Origin: Chloroflexota bacterium
GTDB lineage: Bacteria > Chloroflexota > Anaerolineae > Caldilineales > Caldilineaceae
Reading direction: 5' to 3'
Assembly: GCA_016861025.1 (NCBI GenBank)
Contig: BOKO01000013.1
Location: forward strand, 1 to 64,000
DNA length: 64,000 nucleotides
Shown piece after piece: positions 58,358 through 64,000 of the stretch. A program made the position numbers and the translations under genes. The notes beneath the pieces were generated by a model. That model worked only from the letters and a program-made list of their open reading frames with translations, did not search any database and had not been told where the DNA came from. The first letter of the stretch is position 1. Every line of letters begins with the position of its first letter.

Positions 58358-58762
58358 ATGCCGGGCACTTCCCTCTCCCAGCTCCTGTCGTCCGAAGTCG
58401 CCCGGCTGGCTGCCACACGAATTACGAACGGCCAGCCGGGCGACTCGGCCGCAATGGCTGCGCAGATCGACAAAATGGTCAGGGAGATGCGGAAGATGCC
58501 CCCAGCGGCCATTTTACGCTGCCTGCCGGAAGTCGAGAATCTTGCTATCGCTATCGAAAAGCTCGGACTGCCCTTTTCGTTCATGCTGCCGCTGCTCTGC
58601 GAGATCGAGAAAAAAGCCCCCGGCGTGATCGATACCATGCCGCTGCTCGCCGAGCGGATCAATCACCTGCGCAAGGCAGCCGACATCTCCGAGCTTTTTG
58701 ACAGCGCGAAGCTCGAGCGGTTGGCCGCCGCGCTTCGCGAATATCACGAAATCAACCTGTAG
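58358..58762 (+). CDS. Unknown pilus-operon protein, 134 aa
   Basis: A soluble helical protein between the PilT-type ATPase and pilV, eight and ten bases from its neighbours. It has a continuous series of amphipathic helices (MAAQIDKMVREMRKMPPAAI, LPFSFMLPLLCEIEKKAPGV, LAERINHLRKAADISELFDS) and no signal peptide. A cytoplasmic chaperone or regulator of the pilus motor is a reasonable guess from position only. Not known in R64. Confidence 0.6.
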   Translation: MPGTSLSQLLSSEVARLAATRITNGQPGDSAAMAAQIDKMVREMRKMPPAAILRCLPEVENLAIAIEKLGLPFSFMLPLLCEIEKKAPGVIDTMPLLAERINHLRKAADISELFDSAKLERLAAALREYHEINL

Positions 58763-58772
58763 GAGTACCGCC

Positions 58773-60248
58773 ATGAAAGCCATGCGAAAGGAACGCGGTT
58801 TCACGCTCGTCGAGCTGTCGATCGTCGTCATCATCATGGGCATCATGGCCACGATCGGCGTCTGGTCGAAGATGCAGGAGCTGCGCGACGAACTGGCCAA
58901 GTCGCAAGGCCAGCAGCTCGTTCGCCTGAACGACGCCATCGGCACCTACATGGTCAACAACTACGCCGCGCTGGTCAATGGCTCTCCCATAGGCGGCGTG
59001 GCGAACACGATGTCGCCGACCGTGGCCGAGCTGCGAACGCTGGGCATCCTCGACGCTGGCTTCAGCGCCAACAACCTTTACGGCGGCGGTTATACGACGG
59101 CGCTGACGCTGGTTCCGGCCGCCTGTGCGCCGCCCAACTGCAACATCTCCAGCCTGGTTTATCTGACCACCCAGATCATCGACCCGAATACCGGCCGCGT
59201 CGATGGCCCGCGGCTGGGCGTGGCGCAGGGCGTTGCGGGGGGGGATGCCGCTTATAGCCTTCCGGCCACGCCGGCGGTTTTCACGGGCTCAGGAGGCGGC
59301 TGGACGGCCGCCAACCCCCTGAACATGGCTGGCATCCTCGCCATGAGGAACGGGACCGGGTCGTCCGCCTGGGCGCAGTTCCTGCGCCGCGACGGCAGCC
59401 TGCCCATGACGGGAAATCTCGACATGGGGGGGCAGGCCATCAACAATGCGGCCACCATCGCCCTGAACACCGTGGTGGCCAACGGCGCCGCCTGCGCCAC
59501 CAACGGTGTCGTGGCGCGCGATGCCAACGGCGCGGTGATGTCCTGCCAGTCCGGCGCCTGGCGAAGCCAGGGATCGGCCTTCTGGCAGGATCCGGTGGTG
59601 AACGCGGCCAGTCTTCCGGCCTGCAACGCCACCTCGATCTGGCAGACGCGGGTCGTCGAGAACCCGACGGTTGGCTCAGGCCCACGGGCCTACACCTGCA
59701 ACGGCGCGAGTTGGCAGGCCCTTGCCGTAAACGATGCCGGCAACATCACGATCCCAGGCCTGATGACGGCCGCCAACGCGACGATCACCGGGGCCACCAC
59801 GACCAACCAACTGGCGGGCAACCTCGAGGTCACCGTCACGGCGACGGTGAATACCGCTTGCTCTCCCAACGGACGGATCGCGCGGGACGCCAACGGTTTG
59901 CTACTTTCTTGCCAATCCGGTCTCTGGGCAAAAGCTCAGGGTGGCGGTGATCTCGGAACATGGAGCTTTAATATTGCAACATACGGGACGCCACAAATAG
60001 GCCAAGGAATCTACGATAGCTCCTCCTCAACGTTTAGCGGGACGACTTGGTATAACACCACTGGCGGCGGAAGAAATGGCCAGGTGAGTTGTTCAAATAG
60101 CCCGTATTGTGTGTACTACTACACTGCAGACGGGGGAGGGGCATGCACTTATGCATGGTGTGGGGCGGGCATAGGCTGTGATCATGTTTGTTACTTCAGA
60201 GCGACCGTGAAGAATCTTCCTGTGTATGGTGCCGTAAAGATTGACTAG
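58773..60248 (+). CDS. pilV: PilV tip adhesin, currently expressed form
   Basis: 491 residues; minor type IVb pilin at the tip of the conjugation pilus that recognises recipients. Prepilin site KERG-FTLVELSIVVIIMG at residues 7-25, then a constant domain to residue 379. C380-Q-S-G-L-W385 is encoded by the shufflon repeat TTGCCAATCCGGTCTCTGG (59909-59927); the 106-residue tail after it is the variable part. An earlier C258-Q-S-G-A-W263 is encoded by a degenerate repeat (59543-59561), and RDANG-x-x-x-SCQSG occurs at both places. Eight consecutive G lie at 59237-59244. TAGGAG precedes the ATG. Ten further tails follow. Confidence 0.92.
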   Translation: MKAMRKERGFTLVELSIVVIIMGIMATIGVWSKMQELRDELAKSQGQQLVRLNDAIGTYMVNNYAALVNGSPIGGVANTMSPTVAELRTLGILDAGFSANNLYGGGYTTALTLVPAACAPPNCNISSLVYLTTQIIDPNTGRVDGPRLGVAQGVAGGDAAYSLPATPAVFTGSGGGWTAANPLNMAGILAMRNGTGSSAWAQFLRRDGSLPMTGNLDMGGQAINNAATIALNTVVANGAACATNGVVARDANGAVMSCQSGAWRSQGSAFWQDPVVNAASLPACNATSIWQTRVVENPTVGSGPRAYTCNGASWQALAVNDAGNITIPGLMTAANATITGATTTNQLAGNLEVTVTATVNTACSPNGRIARDANGLLLSCQSGLWAKAQGGGDLGTWSFNIATYGTPQIGQGIYDSSSSTFSGTTWYNTTGGGRNGQVSCSNSPYCVYYYTADGGGACTYAWCGAGIGCDHVCYFRATVKNLPVYGAVKID

Positions 60249-60250
60249 CT

Positions 60251-60499
60251 TGCCAATCCGGTCTCTGGAAGGAGGCGAGCGGTGGAAACGGAGGGGTGCA
60301 GCTTTTCACGTGCTCGAATGGTTTGGCGTACTACAGCGGCGTGTCCTATGGGGCCTGTCCGCCATCTCCCACTTTATCTTGCGCCATCCCTCATTCGACA
60401 ACAGGTAATTGTACCTGTCCTGTCGGTAAAACTGCATTTACCCTGCATGTCTCTACAGTGCTATCTGTGGCATCAAGTAAGACTTATGAATGCCGATGA
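60251..60499 (+). CDS. Silent pilV tail cassette 2, 82 aa
   Basis: Starts with CQSGLWKEASGG at the repeat and continues VQLFTCSNGLAYYSGVSYGA to a TGA at 60499. No start codon or promoter of its own is evident; it would be translated only if the repeat were joined to the pilV constant part. Cysteine-rich. A 41-base non-coding remainder precedes the next repeat, the longest in the array. Confidence 0.75.
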   Translation, partial: CQSGLWKEASGGNGGVQLFTCSNGLAYYSGVSYGACPPSPTLSCAIPHSTTGNCTCPVGKTAFTLHVSTVLSVASSKTYECR

Positions 60500-60541
60500 A
60501 GAGGAGGGGGCTATTCTGCAGCACATATCTGCTGATCGCCT

Positions 60542-60688
60542 TGCCAATCCGAGGTGTGGCGCAAACACTCTCAACGATGCTACGACAAGACCGGCGCAAA
60601 TACTTTAACCACCATAACTCCAGCCGGAATTATGGTCGCTGAATACGTTAACGGCACAACATGCTACGCGGATTGGCCCGCTAGCTAG
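60542..60688 (+). CDS. Silent pilV tail cassette 3, 48 aa
   Basis: The shortest unit: CQSEVWRKHSQRCYDKTGAN, ending CYADWPAS and TAG at 60688, exactly one base before the next repeat. The repeat is a variant that changes Gly to Glu. It has half the length of the other tails and may be a truncated or minimal tip. An inverted copy of half the repeat, CGGATTGGC (60669-60677), faces GCCAATCCG of the next repeat. Confidence 0.65.
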   Translation, partial: CQSEVWRKHSQRCYDKTGANTLTTITPAGIMVAEYVNGTTCYADWPAS

Positions 60689-60689
60689 T

Positions 60690-60968
60690 TGCCAATCCGG
60701 GGTGTGGGAAGTAAATATCAAATTTAATAGCTTCCAACATTACTTGGTCGTTAAACCCAGCGGAGGCGGTATTCTTAAAGGGTCCACATACGTAACGACA
60801 CTCGACGTGGGGCAACACAAATTTTGTGCGTTGTCTTTCGTCTACTACTCATCTGTAAATTCCCAAGGCGCGTGTGCCGTCCAACCAATTGGTAGCACAT
60901 GGGAGGCCTCAGCCCAGAGTTCCATGCTTGCTGCGTACCAAGCGTGCGGAGTTACCTGCTTCGACTGA
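60690..60968 (+). CDS. Silent pilV tail cassette 4, 92 aa
   Basis: CQSGVWEVNIKFNSFQHYLV at the start and QSSMLAAYQACGVTCFD at the end; TGA at 60968. No W-K-x-A-S-G linker. Contains three cysteines besides that of the repeat, possibly disulfide-bonded in the periplasm. Confidence 0.75.
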   Translation, partial: CQSGVWEVNIKFNSFQHYLVVKPSGGGILKGSTYVTTLDVGQHKFCALSFVYYSSVNSQGACAVQPIGSTWEASAQSSMLAAYQACGVTCFD

Positions 60969-60974
60969 TCGCTT

Positions 60975-61322
60975 TGCCAATCCGGTACGTGGAAAAAAGC
61001 TCAGGGCAGCGGCGGTACTGGAATGACTGGTATCTATTTGCCGCTCGCCGGCAAAACAATTTCTTGTACCAGCCCATCAGGTGCATGGGGAGGAACGTTC
61101 TATGCAATGGTGGACTCGGTTGGTCAAATGTACACCCGCGCGGCTGGACAAGGTGGGTGGTATGTCGATACAGGATGGGTCGCCGCGTATAGCGTTACGA
61201 CAAGCTGGGCATGGTGGGGGACGTTTAGTGCGTCAGCGGGGCTTGGAGGGCTAACCGGGACATCGAATTCAATGTACGTACCTGGCGATTCCGGCTGTAG
61301 TGTAGCCTGGCCGCAGACTTGA
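60975..61322 (+). CDS. Silent pilV tail cassette 5, 115 aa
   Basis: CQSGTWKKAQGSGGTGMTGI, then a Trp/Gly-rich domain with MVDSVGQMYTRAAGQGGWYV and an ending CSVAWPQT. The D-S-V-G-x-x-Y-x element is shared with cassettes 8, 9 and 11. Linker WKKAQGSGG resembles that of the expressed tail (WAKAQGGG). Confidence 0.75.
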   Translation, partial: CQSGTWKKAQGSGGTGMTGIYLPLAGKTISCTSPSGAWGGTFYAMVDSVGQMYTRAAGQGGWYVDTGWVAAYSVTTSWAWWGTFSASAGLGGLTGTSNSMYVPGDSGCSVAWPQT

Positions 61323-61348
61323 CGCGCCTCCTTCTGCGCTAATCGTCT

Positions 61349-61573
61349 TGCCAATCCGGTCTGTGGCGAACTCTGCGTGATTCGCCGTTGAAATACGGAG
61401 GCAGATTTCTAGTGCGTGGTGGTTGGGGCGCTGGATGCTTTGCGGCAAACTCCGTTACCGGGGGGTGCTCGTGCCCTACTGGATACTCTGCTGTTCAATC
61501 TTCTCTAGGAGGTTACTACCATATGTCTCCATGGGATTCCTATTACATCGGCTACGTATGTGAGGCCGCGTAA
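61349..61573 (+). CDS. Silent pilV tail cassette 6, 74 aa
   Basis: CQSGLWRTLRDSPLKYGGRF, then Gly/Tyr-rich sequence with CFAANSVTGGCSCPTGYSAV and ending YIGYVCEAA. The C-x-C-P-x-G-Y/K motif also occurs in cassette 2 (CTCPVGKTAF) and loosely in cassette 8 (NCPTGYTLTS), so these tails may share one fold. Confidence 0.75.
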   Translation, partial: CQSGLWRTLRDSPLKYGGRFLVRGGWGAGCFAANSVTGGCSCPTGYSAVQSSLGGYYHMSPWDSYYIGYVCEAA

Positions 61574-61591
61574 CTTTTTCTGCGGTTAGCT

Positions 61592-61834
61592 TGCCAATCC
61601 GGCGTGTGGCGGAAACAGTCATCAGGTGCTAAGAATTGGCAGACATACACCATGTCGACATGCCCAGCTACCTACACCCCGATTCCGATGCTTTTCGATT
61701 TTTGCGTGACGGCAACTATCCAATCAAATGGATGTGGATTTGCGCCAAATGGGGGTGTTGAATATTTGGGTAATCGCGCATGGAGAATTTCAACTTATAG
61801 CGCTGCAGTTGTTGCATTTTGCTATGACCTTTGA
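61592..61834 (+). CDS. Silent pilV tail cassette 7, 80 aa
   Basis: CQSGVWRKQSSGAKNWQTYT, then CPATYTPIPMLFDFCVTATI and ending AAVVAFCYDL at 61834. No good ribosome-binding site. Several cysteines. The repeat carries GGC in place of GGT. Confidence 0.75.
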   Translation, partial: CQSGVWRKQSSGAKNWQTYTMSTCPATYTPIPMLFDFCVTATIQSNGCGFAPNGGVEYLGNRAWRISTYSAAVVAFCYDL

Positions 61835-61847
61835 GGTTGCTCCGCTT

Positions 61848-62225
61848 TGCCAATCCGGTCTCTGGAAATTGGCAAGCGGTGATGGAGGAAAAACGGTTCA
61901 GAGCGAGATCGCCGGAACTTTCTTTCCGAGTTGGACTGCTTGCGGAACAGGATGGGGCGGCGGGAGACGGCTATATGTTGATTCGAGCGGCAATCTCTAT
62001 TTGACCACCGGGTGCAATCTGACCCCGTGGCAATATTTTTGCAACCTGTCATCGACAAGCTGCAGTACAAATAGTGTGTACGCTGACGGGGAAGGTAATT
62101 GCCCGACAGGATACACGCTGACCTCAGCAGGGCTGCTGAGGCACACGTATTCCGCATATCCAACAAGCGAGTCATCTTGGGGATGTGCGTTTTCAGGCTC
62201 GTCAACAATTCCGTGGGAAGGATGA
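61848..62225 (+). CDS. Silent pilV tail cassette 8, 125 aa
   Basis: The longest tail: CQSGLWKLASGDGGKTVQSE, YVDSSGNLYLTTGCNLTPWQ in the middle, and an end CAFSGSSTIPWEG. The first 36 bases from 61847 are identical to those of cassette 9 and include an inverted copy (ATTGGCAAG) of the repeat's left arm. Confidence 0.75.
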   Translation, partial: CQSGLWKLASGDGGKTVQSEIAGTFFPSWTACGTGWGGGRRLYVDSSGNLYLTTGCNLTPWQYFCNLSSTSCSTNSVYADGEGNCPTGYTLTSAGLLRHTYSAYPTSESSWGCAFSGSSTIPWEG

Positions 62226-62235
62226 CGGACTGCCT

Positions 62236-62553
62236 TGCCAATCCGGTCTCTGGAAATTGGCAAGCGGTGAAAGCGAAACTGGAGTAGCAGGGATCTTCTA
62301 TCCACTACGAAACAAATCCGCAAGTTGTTACACCGGCCATCTATGGACGTACACAATGATTGATTCGAGCGGAAAAGTGTACGTTAAGGGGAGCCACAGC
62401 GCATGGGTATTGGCGACAATTTCAGCGGGAAGCTCTGTTGCTGGGACAGTGGCGGGCCCCGGTGTTTCTGCATCCGTTACGGTCACACAGACCGGAATGA
62501 CTTCTATTGATATGCACGGGCATTCTTGCTCTGCAAGTTTTGGTTGGAGTTAG
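62236..62553 (+). CDS. Silent pilV tail cassette 9, 105 aa
   Basis: CQSGLWKLASGESETGVAGI, then YTMIDSSGKVYVKGSHSAWV and a C-terminal Val/Thr-rich domain ending SCSASFGWS. The start of the unit matches cassette 8 over 36 bases, so the two have recombined or were duplicated at the repeat. Confidence 0.75.
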   Translation, partial: CQSGLWKLASGESETGVAGIFYPLRNKSASCYTGHLWTYTMIDSSGKVYVKGSHSAWVLATISAGSSVAGTVAGPGVSASVTVTQTGMTSIDMHGHSCSASFGWS

Positions 62554-62555
62554 CT

Positions 62556-62882
62556 TGCCAATCCGGTCTCTGGAAAGGAGGGGGGGGAATTGGCCAGGAT
62601 CAAACCTGGCAAAACGTATTAGCAAGCAGATTCGCTGGGGTGGATTACACAAACTCCACAGGAAAGCCAATTCAAGTGACAGTTTTCATTGGGTCAGGCG
62701 CGCTTGCGTATTGCACAGCGTTGATGGTGGTCGATGGGATATCGATTTCCGGGTCAAATAGTGGTGGCGCTGGATACAGCCAACGCTGTTCGGTATCGGC
62801 AATCATTCCACCAGGAAGCACTTATCGCATTACAGCTCTCACCGCAGGAAACCTCCTACATTCCTGGGTTGAGTTGCGATAA
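62556..62882 (+). CDS. Silent pilV tail cassette 10, 108 aa
   Basis: CQSGLWKGGGGIGQDQTWQN, then NSTGKPIQVTVFIGSGALAY and an end ALTAGNLLHSWVELR. Eight G in a row (62580-62587) directly after the repeat could slip and frameshift the tail. A short N-G/S-T-G-K-P-x-x-V-T-V pattern recalls bacteriophage tail-fibre tips. Confidence 0.75.
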   Translation, partial: CQSGLWKGGGGIGQDQTWQNVLASRFAGVDYTNSTGKPIQVTVFIGSGALAYCTALMVVDGISISGSNSGGAGYSQRCSVSAIIPPGSTYRITALTAGNLLHSWVELR

Positions 62883-62890
62883 GAGAGGTT

Positions 62891-63256
62891 TGCCAATCCG
62901 GTAGCTGGAAAATGGCTTCCGGCGGTGGGGGCACTGGCCTTCTTGGACACCTTAAGCCACTTGCAGGAATGGAGATAACTTGTGGATTCTGGAATGGTCC
63001 TACAGATAAAGGGGATGCCTACATACGTTTTGATGCGAGCGGAAATCCATGGACCCGAGTCACCTTCAATCTAGCAGGATGGATCAGGGACACAGGTTAT
63101 GTCAGTGGTTTTTCCGCAACCGCTACGACAGGTGGTGGTATGGGAACAGCCACATTTAGACCGGGCTCTCTACAGATTGAAGGTAGTTGGGCAAACTGGA
63201 ATTTTGGTTCGTCAGGCAGTTGTAGTAATTCTAATTGGCCGCTAGGATCAATCTAG
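62891..63256 (+). CDS. Silent pilV tail cassette 11, 121 aa
   Basis: CQSGSWKMASGGGGTGLLGH, then AYIRFDASGNPWTRVTFNLA and an end CSNSNWPLGSI; stop at 63256 is five bases before the decayed twelfth repeat. Linker W-K-M-A-S-G is like those of cassettes 8 and 9. Last unit of the array. Confidence 0.75.
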   Translation, partial: CQSGSWKMASGGGGTGLLGHLKPLAGMEITCGFWNGPTDKGDAYIRFDASGNPWTRVTFNLAGWIRDTGYVSGFSATATTGGGMGTATFRPGSLQIEGSWANWNFGSSGSCSNSNWPLGSI

Positions 63257-63332
63257 CCGTCTTGCCAATCGATTAGATGGTATTTAGGCGCTATTAAGAA
63301 TCAACGACTTGCAATCGCTTGCCAATGGCAAA

Positions 63333-63373
63333 CCCCGTCTGAATCAGCGTAATCCAGCCTGTTTCAGACGGGG
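63333..63373. terminator. Hairpin behind the pilV array
   Basis: CCCCGTCTGAA (63333-63343) and TTCAGACGGGG (63363-63373) are perfect inverted repeats with a 19-base loop, 77 bases after the last tail stop. No T-run follows, so it may be a factor-dependent terminator, an RNA-stabilising hairpin, or a boundary site of the array. Confidence 0.5.
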
Positions 63374-63438
63374 CGCGTCACAATCTCGCCACACCCCTTT
63401 CCCTCTGGTTTCGCGGTTCTCGCCCCGGTGATAAGCTA

Positions 63439-63715
63439 TGCACCCGTGCAGTGCATCAGTGCATCATGGATGAGTAGTGACGAATCGAGACAAGCTCGCG
63501 GCCTTGATCGAGCGGGCGAACATTACCCGCGCCGAGGCGGCGCAATACATCGCAGAGGAAACCAAGCGCCCTTGTAGCTGGCGAGCCGTGCAATCGTGGC
63601 TTGCCGATCCCGCTTTGCCAAGCGCCAGGGAATGTCCTGACTGGGCGATTGCAAACCTCACAACCAAGCTCAAGCGCCTCAAGATCATTACTTGACGATA
63701 TGCACCTGTGCATAT
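63439..63715. promoter_or_regulatory. Two TGCAC-N2-GTGCA palindromes flanking a small gene
   Basis: TGCAC-CC-GTGCA at 63439-63450 (followed by two more GTGCAT elements, 63451-63464) and ATATGCAC-CT-GTGCATAT at 63698-63715 lie before and behind the gene at 63477-63695. Repeated palindromes of this type are typical operators; the likely ligand is the small protein between them. Confidence 0.55.
63477..63695 (+). CDS. Small helix-turn-helix-like regulator, 72 aa
   Basis: From a GTG at 63477 the protein reads VTNRDKLAALIERANITRAE, then AAQYIAEETKRPCSWRAVQS and WLADPALPSARECPDWAIAN. The segment around residues 16-42 has helix-turn-helix character (I-T-R-A-E-A-A-Q-Y-I, then S-W-R-A-V-Q-S-W-L). The upstream and downstream palindromes suggest autoregulation. 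It might control the gene at the right edge or the array. No strong ribosome-binding site is visible. Confidence 0.6.
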   Translation: MTNRDKLAALIERANITRAEAAQYIAEETKRPCSWRAVQSWLADPALPSARECPDWAIANLTTKLKRLKIIT

Positions 63716-63720
63716 AGGAT

Positions 63721-63749
63721 GCCATTTCTAGGAACGTACTAGAAATGGC
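63721..63749. promoter_or_regulatory. 11-bp inverted repeat before the right-edge gene
   Basis: GCCATTTCTAG (63721-63731) and CTAGAAATGGC (63739-63749) are perfect inverted repeats with a seven-base loop, ending two bases before the ATG at 63752. It could be an operator or a hairpin covering the translation start. Confidence 0.5.
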
Positions 63750-63751
63750 GC

Positions 63752-64000
63752 ATGAGACTTATTGGCAAATCCCCGAAGCAAGACCCAGCAAAGGCGACAA
63801 TCCACGATCTGGATGAGTTTCGCGGTCGCCGCATCTCTGGGAAAAAACGTGGTAGCACAGACCGGGCAAGGATGCCTTTGCGGTATGCCGTGGCCCTTGG
63901 TGTCATTGTGGGCCTTGCCTCCTACGTCTGGACAAACCACTACCCATCAAGCCCTGCTGCCCGTGCGCCGATTTACCCGGCCACTGTGGCACCTTTCACA
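63752..64000 (+). CDS. Partial membrane-anchored protein, open at right edge
   Basis: 83 residues are visible. A basic cytoplasmic N terminus (MRLIGKSPKQDPAKATIHDL, RRISGKKRGSTDRARMPLRY) is followed by one membrane helix (about residues 44-61, RYAVALGVIVGLASYVW) and a Pro/Ala-rich periplasmic start. The gene continues beyond the window. The type (anchored periplasmic protein) suits an accessory transfer protein, but no family is visible yet. Confidence 0.55.
   Translation, partial: MRLIGKSPKQDPAKATIHDLDEFRGRRISGKKRGSTDRARMPLRYAVALGVIVGLASYVWTNHYPSSPAARAPIYPATVAPFT

Larger units (their letters stand above)
59909..63280 (+). repeat. Head-to-tail shufflon-type repeat array of pilV tails
   Basis: The 19-bp element TTGCCAATCCGGTNNNTGG starts at 59909, 60250, 60541, 60689, 60974, 61348, 61591, 61847, 62235, 62555 and 62890, with a decayed copy at 63262 (TTGCCAATCGATTAGATGG). 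All copies have the same orientation. Each of the first eleven encodes C-Q-S-x-x-W in frame with a tail ORF that stops 0 to 41 bases before the next copy. Units are 148-388 bp long. Variants: the copy at 60541 has GAG (Glu) in place of GGT, 60689 has GGG and 61591 has GGC. In R64, repeats of this kind are inverted and recombined by Rci. Confidence 0.9.

Noticed and set aside
56856..58418. A 520-residue minus-strand frame opposite pilS and the PilT-type ATPase
   Set aside because: Both plus-strand genes have clear family motifs; the antisense product does not.
59909..63280. CRISPR-like array
   Set aside because: Repeats are 19 bp but spacing varies from 148 to 388 bp and the intervals are in-frame coding tails; no cas genes are present.
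59909..63280. Classical invertible shufflon
   Set aside because: No complete inverted copy of the repeat was found by reading the region on both strands; only half-arms are inverted.
63333..63373. Integron attC site
   Set aside because: The hairpin has no conserved R'/R'' core sites and there is no integron integrase; a terminator or boundary hairpin is simpler.

Overview
This window looks like about 64 kb of a conjugative plasmid or integrative conjugative element from a GC-rich proteobacterium. The replicon type and host are inferred from gene content only. The transfer genes belong to the IncI/R64 type (type IVB, Dot/Icm-like) and include a thin type IV pilus operon. There is no rRNA, tRNA, insertion sequence or CRISPR array. 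No relaxase, coupling protein (DotL/TrbC) or DotA/TraY is visible, so the transfer region must continue outside the window.

Layout. From 1 to about 46.8 kb nearly every gene is on the minus strand. Positions 1-11.1 kb hold tightly packed small genes, mostly unknown, with a KorA/TrfB-like repressor, an AP2-like DNA-binding protein, DUF4116 and DUF5710 proteins and an AbrB-type antitoxin pair with a palindromic operator. Positions 11.1-23 kb hold DNA-processing and unknown genes: a KfrB-domain protein, a 1,698-residue methyltransferase/strawberry-notch helicase (DarB-like) and a YqaJ-like exonuclease. Positions 23.4-33.8 kb hold half of the type IVB secretion system in the order dotI, a duplicated small protein, dotH, dotG, dotF-like, icmC/traQ-like, icmD/traR-like, icmJ/dotN, two unknowns, icmB/dotO. 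Upstream of it are a DnaC-like loader, a DUF1376 protein and an XRE regulator (33.8-36.2 kb). Positions 36.4-44.8 kb hold a Fic-fold protein whose catalytic His is Gln, small unknown genes, a macro-like protein, an FBH1/UvrD-type helicase and a tyrosine recombinase. Positions 44.8-46.8 kb hold a likely partition locus: a ParM/StbA-like actin, a small basic partner and a repeat-rich non-coding stretch.

From 47.0 kb everything runs on the plus strand as one long transfer operon: dotD, dotC, dotB, icmT, then pilL-like, pilN, pilO, pilP, pilQ, pilR, pilS, a PilT-type ATPase, an unknown gene and pilV. Promoter-like sequence and a palindrome lie between the two divergent arms (46.96-46.99 kb).

The standout is the 3' end of pilV and the 3 kb behind it. 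At 59909 the gene carries the shufflon repeat that encodes CQSGLW. The repeat then recurs ten more times, followed by a decayed twelfth copy, and all copies point the same way. Each begins a short in-frame alternative pilin tail (48-125 residues) that stops just before the next repeat. R64-type shufflons use inverted repeats and DNA inversion. This array is head-to-tail, so it looks like a cassette array of silent adhesin tips behind one expressed tip. The tails look lower in GC than the constant part of pilV, and a decayed repeat inside the constant part suggests an earlier cassette was fixed there.
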